51,775 bases of DNA from an uncultured Alteromonadaceae bacterium (GTDB lineage Bacteria; Pseudomonadota; Gammaproteobacteria; Enterobacterales; Alteromonadaceae). Both the position numbers and the translations under genes were made by a program. The stretch lies in assembly GCA_950073835.1 (NCBI GenBank), contig CATMRP010000014.1, positions 1-51,775 of the forward strand, read 5' to 3'. The notes below the pieces were generated by a model, which had not been told where the DNA came from, ran no database searches, and saw only the letters and a list, made by a program, of their open reading frames with translations. Shown in pieces: positions 46,881-51,775 of the stretch; position 1 is the stretch's first letter; the number at the start of each line of letters is the position of its first letter.

Positions 46881-47384
46881 ATGAAACAACAAGGGTTTAC
46901 TTTAGTAGAGCTGATTGTGGTTATTGTCATTTTGGGTATTTTGGCGGTAACCGCCGCACCACGATTTATTGATTTTCAGGGGGATGCCCGAAGAGCCACA
47001 CTACAAGGGGTTAAAGCTGCCCTGCAGGGTGGTTCACAACTGGTGTATGCTAAAGCGGCCATCGCTGGTATTCAGCGCTCTGATGACGACAACCTGCAAA
47101 TTAATGGTAGTACGGTTTACACCGTATATGGGTACCCGGCTATTCGTGATGTGGTGACAAACCTCAGCGCCTGGGCCGATATCAACGGCAGTGGCAGTGG
47201 TAACAACACCGATTTCCGCATTGGCGTATCCACTGATTCGGCCCCGGCCGCAGTCACCGAAACCGATCAGTTTGCGATCCTGCCCAGTGGTGTGGGGTCA
47301 ACCGAGAGCTGCAAAGTGATTTACGAAGAAGCTCAAACCCAGGGAGCCAGCCCCACCATCACCGTATTAGACAGCGACTGTTAG
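46881..47384 (+). CDS. Type IV pilin-like protein (MSHA-like, orphan)
   Basis: A 167-residue prepilin with a short leader MKQQG, cleavage before F, and the canonical FTLVELIVVIVILGILAVTAAP helix. The body has RATLQGVKAALQGGSQLV (MshA-like N-terminal helix end) and a C-terminal Cys pair spaced for a pilin disulphide loop (ESCKVIYEEA to LDSDC). ATG has AGGGATTAAAC. No other pilus assembly gene is near, so it needs unlinked machinery, and it may be a minor or major subunit of an MSHA pilus. It converges with the OMPLA-like gene, with an inverted repeat (TTAGTCA at 47381-47387, TGACTAA at 47396-47402) over the stops. Confidence 0.88.
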   Translation: MKQQGFTLVELIVVIVILGILAVTAAPRFIDFQGDARRATLQGVKAALQGGSQLVYAKAAIAGIQRSDDDNLQINGSTVYTVYGYPAIRDVVTNLSAWADINGSGSGNNTDFRIGVSTDSAPAAVTETDQFAILPSGVGSTESCKVIYEEAQTQGASPTITVLDSDC

Positions 47385-47398
47385 TCAAGACACTGTGA

Positions 47399-48439
47399 CT
47401 AATATCTGGCGTGTAAACCGAGCGCCAGATAGCTCACTCGCTGCGAGTAATTATAAAGCTCGTCCAGGTACCCATTGTGATATCGGATCACCATGGGTAC
47501 TGCAAACAGTTCCAGTTTCGGTAAATTAAAAAGGCTGGCTATTCCCCGCCCTACCGGAACGTCTACATAGTAACGCACATCAACAGAGTGCCGCTTAAAA
47601 GGACTGCCTCCTATTAACTGGCCGGTTCGATAAGTAATACGCAATGCAGTCTCTACATTACCCATACGCAATGGCGCATTGATATCGATTTCAGTTCCCA
47701 CATAGTCTTTTAATTCGGCGGATCCACCTTCCCGCCACCAAATGTGGTCTTCTGGTTCTTTATCGAGTTGGTGTCTTACTTTAGTGAAGATAGCAATACA
47801 ATTGAAACGACTGGCACAATCCTTATGACTATCTTTACCTAATCGGTAATTGGCACCAAAAGCGACGAAATTGTTAGAACGACTAATGGTTTGCTGAGCC
47901 ATTTCAAATATATCAGCGGCTGACACATCTTCGTCTCCCTCGTAATCCAGGGCAAAGGCAGTTAGCTCACTTTGCAATCGTTCCTGGGTGTCGGTCACCT
48001 GACCATTGGATTCATGTTCCAGCGATACAAACCATGACGATAAGCCTGTTTTAATTGGATCCCACATTCTGGTGTAAATGATACTTGGGTTATGCCGAGT
48101 GGTGACCACCGGACTGGAGTTACGTGTAAGTGCAAAAAAATCAAATTCGCCCTGATACGCTATAGCCACGGCATACTCAGCTTCGTTACCTTGCGGTACC
48201 GGGGTATTGGTCATCAGATAGCGAAATCCCAGGCTTACATCTGCATGACGCCGGGTTCCGTTTGTATCGGTGTAGCGAGCGAGGATTTCGTTATCGCCCC
48301 ATTGGGCGAACTTACTAAAAAATTTAGTATCAGTGTTATCGGTACGTTCACGTTTGATTTTATCGGTGATCTCGATGGATTGCGTTGCAGCCAAAGCCGA
48401 CCCGGGTACAAGTAAACAAAGCAGTGCCAGTATTTTCAT
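47399..48439 (-). CDS. Outer-membrane phospholipase A (OMPLA/PldA-like)
   Basis: A 346-residue secreted protein with signal peptide (LLCLLVPGSALAA) and a beta-barrel-type alternation ending in aromatic HARY. The OMPLA catalytic signature is present as EHESNGQ (His142, Ser144), and a SRSNN (187-191) element likely carries the catalytic Asn of the SRSWN-type motif. Between them is an insertion of about 40 residues not seen in E. coli OMPLA, and the N-terminal part is longer. ATG has AAGGA. Probable function: calcium-dependent outer-membrane phospholipid hydrolysis. The symbol is not given because the overall identity to PldA is low by eye. Confidence 0.75.
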   Translation of the reverse strand: MKILALLCLLVPGSALAATQSIEITDKIKRERTDNTDTKFFSKFAQWGDNEILARYTDTNGTRRHADVSLGFRYLMTNTPVPQGNEAEYAVAIAYQGEFDFFALTRNSSPVVTTRHNPSIIYTRMWDPIKTGLSSWFVSLEHESNGQVTDTQERLQSELTAFALDYEGDEDVSAADIFEMAQQTISRSNNFVAFGANYRLGKDSHKDCASRFNCIAIFTKVRHQLDKEPEDHIWWREGGSAELKDYVGTEIDINAPLRMGNVETALRITYRTGQLIGGSPFKRHSVDVRYYVDVPVGRGIASLFNLPKLELFAVPMVIRYHNGYLDELYNYSQRVSYLALGLHARY

Positions 48440-48674
48440 AAGTATTTTCCTTAAGTGGATATCTCATCACGCGGGACTTCATTACGTCATGTACGGCTAT
48501 TCATCTAAACAAAGCTGGTGATATGTTTTGATGAAATCTCTCACCTTCGTGAGTGTGGGGAATGACTTTAAACGCTGCGGCTAATCTGCCAACCACATCA
48601 TGTTATGCTATCTTTTCTAAGCTGGTTGCCTTGTACAGTGGCGATATTCGACTCAACAACCCATGGAATAGACC

Positions 48675-50045
48675 ATGCCCAACATTAAGCATCCCGGCGT
48701 TTACATTCAGGAAATCCCCACGATTCATACCCGTATCGTTGCTGTTCCTACTGCCGTACCCGCGTTTATTGGCTATACGCAAAACGCCGCGCGTAAAAAA
48801 GATGGCGATTTACATCTGACTCCCACGAAAATCACCTCCTTTGAGCAGTACTGCCGGTTATTCGGCCAAAGTGAAGCAGAGCCTCTGCATCTGGAACTCA
48901 CATCCACATCAGGCGGAATGGTATTGAAAAATACATCGCCAGTATTGCCCCGCCAGATGCTGTGGTATGCCATCAGACTCTTTTTTGATAATGGCGGCGG
49001 TGAGTGCTACGTGGTATCGACAGGTAACTATCAAATATCCCTTACGCTGTCTGCTCTATCTGACGGCGTGCAGGCAGCGGCGAAGGTGGATGAAATAACG
49101 CTGTTGATTGCACCTGAAAGCGTGTTGCTGGCAACAGCCGATTACCAGCAGATAGTCAATTTGATGCTCTCGCAATGCGACCAATTAGCCGACCGTATGG
49201 CACTTTTTGACCTGCCCGACGGAGATAAATCGCTAAATACTGCCCGGTTAAGCACCAACCGCGCCAACCTTGGTAACAATCACCTCGATTTTGGCGCCTG
49301 CTATTACCCTTTTTTAACCACCACTCAACGCTGGCAGTCGGCCCGTAACCAGCAACACATAACGGTTAGCCTTGATAACGGCAAGACAACCCAACTCAGC
49401 CAGGTGAAAGCCGACAACCCTGAGCAATTTACAGTAATTGAATCTCTGCTGGCTGACCTTTACGTTTGCTTACCGGCTTCGGTGGCGGTAGCCGGGGCTA
49501 TCGCCCTGGTCGATGCCAGTGAAGGCGTGTGGAAAGCCCCGGCAAATGTGCAACTGCGCGGCATCAGCCACCCCATGGTAAGCATTTCTGACACTGCGAA
49601 CGAAGTGTTAAATACCGATACCTCTACCGGTAAATCCATCAATGCAATCCGCGAATTCAGCGGCCGTGGCGTTCGTATTTGGGGTGCTCGTACGTTAGCT
49701 GGCAACGATAACCAGTGGCGTTACCTCAGCACCCGGCGATTAGCCAACATGGTCCAAGAGTCGGTGCAAAAGTCGCTAAGCTGGGCCGTTTTTGAACCTA
49801 ACGACGCTAATACCTGGGCCCGTGTTACCCTTTCAGTTGAGCAATTCCTCGTTAATTTATGGAAACTCGGAGCACTAACCGCCACCCGCTCTGATGAAGC
49901 GTTTTATGTACACTGTGGCCTGGGTACAACCATGACAGCCAATGATATACATCAGGGGATCATGAACATCGAAATTGGTATGGCGGTTGTACGGCCCGCG
50001 GAGTTTATTATCCTTAGACTTCAGCTTCATTCTCAGCAAGCCTGA
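48675..50045 (+). CDS. Orphan contractile tail sheath protein (eCIS/phage type)
   Basis: A 456-residue sheath with the family signatures HPGVYIQEIPT (6-16), TAVPAFIGYTQNA (26-38), FFDNGGGECYVVSTGNY (103-119) and GRGVRIWGARTL (about 330-341). It ends in a complete C-terminal domain (GMAVVRPAEFIILRLQL), so it is full length. This pattern matches extracellular contractile injection system sheaths (Afp/PVC type) better than phage T4 gp18. No tube, baseplate, spike, ATPase or toxin gene is within reach: the neighbours are an OMPLA-like lipase and a decarboxylase. The start codon follows TGGAATAGACC, a weak site. Either the rest is elsewhere in the genome, or this is a stand-alone sheath. Confidence 0.9.
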   Translation: MPNIKHPGVYIQEIPTIHTRIVAVPTAVPAFIGYTQNAARKKDGDLHLTPTKITSFEQYCRLFGQSEAEPLHLELTSTSGGMVLKNTSPVLPRQMLWYAIRLFFDNGGGECYVVSTGNYQISLTLSALSDGVQAAAKVDEITLLIAPESVLLATADYQQIVNLMLSQCDQLADRMALFDLPDGDKSLNTARLSTNRANLGNNHLDFGACYYPFLTTTQRWQSARNQQHITVSLDNGKTTQLSQVKADNPEQFTVIESLLADLYVCLPASVAVAGAIALVDASEGVWKAPANVQLRGISHPMVSISDTANEVLNTDTSTGKSINAIREFSGRGVRIWGARTLAGNDNQWRYLSTRRLANMVQESVQKSLSWAVFEPNDANTWARVTLSVEQFLVNLWKLGALTATRSDEAFYVHCGLGTTMTANDIHQGIMNIEIGMAVVRPAEFIILRLQLHSQQA

Positions 50046-50189
50046 AGCCGGTTTGCGCTTTTTAATGATGCTCGTTATTGTGCGCTTTTAAAGCGTGAAA
50101 AATAGCGTATATTACGCGCATATAACTGCACCAGATTATTACCGCTTTGGGTTGAAATAGCCTTAGCAATCAAAGAAGAAGGATCACCT

Positions 50190-51775
50190 GTGACAGCGAC
50201 GCCATGTTTAAAAGTGTTAATTATTGATCACAATAAAACCCGGCTGATCACCACTCAACAGCACCTGGAGTCGGTAGTATCGGTGCTCGACCGCAGCGAT
50301 TTATCACTGGAGTTTCTGGCCGTTAACTCTGAATCTGCAGCAGTCACCGAGCTCGACAACGATGGCGATATTCAGGCGGTGTTACTCAGTTGGGAAACCC
50401 TTGGCGACAGTCTGCGCGATTCATCCATTATTGATGCGATTAAATCCCGACGTCTGGAAGTACCGGTGTACGTTACTGGTGAAGATGAGGTGGGTTTTGA
50501 TATCGTTAGTCGTTCGAGCAAAATTGAAGCATTTTTTGCGCTGCATGATATTGCCTCGGATCCGGAGTCCTGTCTGGCTTATATCATTAATGACTATGAC
50601 GATCGCAGCGAAACCCCTTTCTGGACGGCTTATAAAAAATATGCAGTGGAAACCAACGATTCCTGGCACACGCCGGGACACAGTGGTGGTGCCAGTTTCC
50701 GCAGCTCAAGCTACATCAACGACTTTTATAAGTTCTTTGGCCGTAACATGTTTATTAGTGATCTGTCGGTCAGTGTGGACTCTTTAGGGTCTTTATCCGA
50801 CGGCACTAATGCCATAGGTAAAGCGCAGAACCTGGTAGCCAATACCTTTGAGGTAAACCACTCTTACTTTGTTACCAACGGCTCTTCCACCTCCAATAAG
50901 ATTATCCTGCAGACCCTGCTCCGCGAGGGGGATAAAGTCATTGTAGACAGAAACTGCCACAAGTCGGTGCATTATGGCATTGTGCAGGCTCGCGCCCTGC
51001 CCTTGTATCTCGACAGCATTCTGGATCCTAAATACGGTATTTTTGCACCGCCTTCGCTAAGCCAGCTAAAAGCGTTTATCAGCGATAATAAAGACGCCAA
51101 ACTAATAGTGCTGACCGGCTGTACCTACGATGGCCTGTTAACCGACTTAAAGCAGGTTGTGGATTATGCTCACCAATACGACATCAAAGTGTTTATTGAT
51201 GAAGCCTGGTTTGCTTATTCGCTGTTTCATCCGCAATACCGCGAGTACTCGGCCATTAATGCCGGTGCGGACTACGTTACTCATTCGGCTCACAAGGTGG
51301 TTTCGGCATTTTCGCAGGCTTCATATATTCACATTAACGATCCGGAGTTCGACAAGGATTTCTTTAAAGAAATTTACGCCATTCATACCAGCACTTCTCC
51401 CCAGTACCACCTGATTGCGTCGCTGGATGTGTGCCGTAAACAGCTGGAAATGGAAGGCTTTAAGGTAATTAACAACCTGCTCAATCATGTGCGGGAGTTT
51501 AAGGAACAGGCAGCTAAATTTAGTCGTATTCGTATTTTAGGCAAAGACGACTTCCGGCAGATGTTCAGCCATTTTGAAGCCGATAATATTGGTCACGATC
51601 CACTTAAAATTCTTATTGATATCTCTGCGCTGTCCTACTCCAACCAGGAGATCCATCGTTTCCTGATGGACGAAGTGGGTTTGGAAATCGAGAAGTTTAC
51701 CCACAGTACACTACTGGTTTTACTTACCTTTGGCGGGATGCGCTCTAAAATTGTACGCCTGTATAACGCGCTGAA
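50190..51775 (+). CDS. Orn/Lys/Arg decarboxylase (fold-type I PLP), partial at window end
   Basis: The frame opens at GTG 50190 (AAGGA 9 bases upstream) and runs off the window after 528 codons. Residues 1-130 form the receiver-like wing domain (LKVLIIDHNKTRL). The PLP domain has HTPGHSGGASFRSS, VTNGSSTSNKII, DEAW (from Asp337) and the PLP lysine in HSAHKVV (Lys369). Catalyses decarboxylation of ornithine, lysine or arginine to a polyamine or cadaverine, commonly for acid resistance or polyamine supply. Which amino acid cannot be told without the C-terminal part. It is 144 bases behind the sheath gene in the same direction; no shared function is evident. Confidence 0.92.
   Translation, partial: MTATPCLKVLIIDHNKTRLITTQQHLESVVSVLDRSDLSLEFLAVNSESAAVTELDNDGDIQAVLLSWETLGDSLRDSSIIDAIKSRRLEVPVYVTGEDEVGFDIVSRSSKIEAFFALHDIASDPESCLAYIINDYDDRSETPFWTAYKKYAVETNDSWHTPGHSGGASFRSSSYINDFYKFFGRNMFISDLSVSVDSLGSLSDGTNAIGKAQNLVANTFEVNHSYFVTNGSSTSNKIILQTLLREGDKVIVDRNCHKSVHYGIVQARALPLYLDSILDPKYGIFAPPSLSQLKAFISDNKDAKLIVLTGCTYDGLLTDLKQVVDYAHQYDIKVFIDEAWFAYSLFHPQYREYSAINAGADYVTHSAHKVVSAFSQASYIHINDPEFDKDFFKEIYAIHTSTSPQYHLIASLDVCRKQLEMEGFKVINNLLNHVREFKEQAAKFSRIRILGKDDFRQMFSHFEADNIGHDPLKILIDISALSYSNQEIHRFLMDEVGLEIEKFTHSTLLVLLTFGGMRSKIVRLYNAL

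Overview
The window reads as a chromosomal segment of a marine-type gammaproteobacterium, most likely of the Alteromonadales. The basis is a mix of enteric-like housekeeping genes (YbiT-type ABC-F, YahK-type alcohol dehydrogenase, GdhA, KefF/KefC), a FecI/FecR/TonB receptor locus, an MSHA-like pilin, a HopJ-family protein, a DUF3718-type protein and an energy-independent sucrose phosphorylase. No rRNA, tRNA, CRISPR array, prophage block or complete insertion sequence was seen. The species is an inference; no marker gene settles it.

Layout. 1-8.5 kb (all minus strand): an ECF sigma factor, FecR-like anti-sigma factor, TonB-dependent receptor with an N-terminal STN signalling domain, a penicillin-acylase-family lipoprotein and a VCBS/FG-GAP propeller protein. 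These look like one cell-surface-signalling and uptake/processing unit. 9-13.1 kb: an MFS exporter divergent from a kefF-kefC-like pair with a 4-base overlap. 13.1-17.1 kb: a solitary periplasmic binding protein, a 268-bp MITE-like element with three internal inverted repeats, then an AraC-type regulator divergent from an AlkK-like acyl-CoA ligase. 17.2-24.7 kb: a WYL regulator, a membrane-anchored amidohydrolase, a membrane AraC regulator, small hypotheticals (including a 49-residue coiled-coil protein), a GST divergent from a LysR regulator, a UDG-superfamily protein and a DUF3718-like protein. 25.4-31.2 kb: YbiT-like ABC-F, converging on an RND pump and its adaptor. 31.4-35.9 kb: sucrose phosphorylase and a GH2 glycosidase, with LacI-type operator-like palindromes between them. 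36.2-42.1 kb: a periplasmic-sensor diguanylate cyclase split by a frameshift, a second solitary binding protein, HopJ, alcohol dehydrogenase and GdhA. 42.3-51.8 kb: a giant propeller-Y_Y_Y-GGDEF sensor, a family 2 glycosyltransferase, an orphan type IV pilin, an OMPLA-like phospholipase, an orphan contractile-injection-type tail sheath, and an Orn/Lys/Arg decarboxylase cut by the window end.

How the parts work together. The 1-8.5 kb locus probably senses an extracellular ligand through the STN domain, relays it through FecR to FecI, and raises the receptor together with a periplasmic acylase. The sugar genes would split sucrose phosphorolytically and galactosides or related glycosides hydrolytically, but no transporter or LacI regulator is in the window. 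Two GGDEF proteins with intact GGEEF and RxxD motifs imply c-di-GMP signalling from periplasmic sensor modules.

The most unusual items are the orphan tail sheath, the structured MITE that supplies the stop codon of its neighbour, the receptor with a second signal peptide buried behind its STN domain, the split diguanylate cyclase, and the matched palindromes around the sucrose phosphorylase promoter. No whole new multi-gene system could be demonstrated; the closest candidates are the FecIR-acylase-VCBS locus and the lone sheath.
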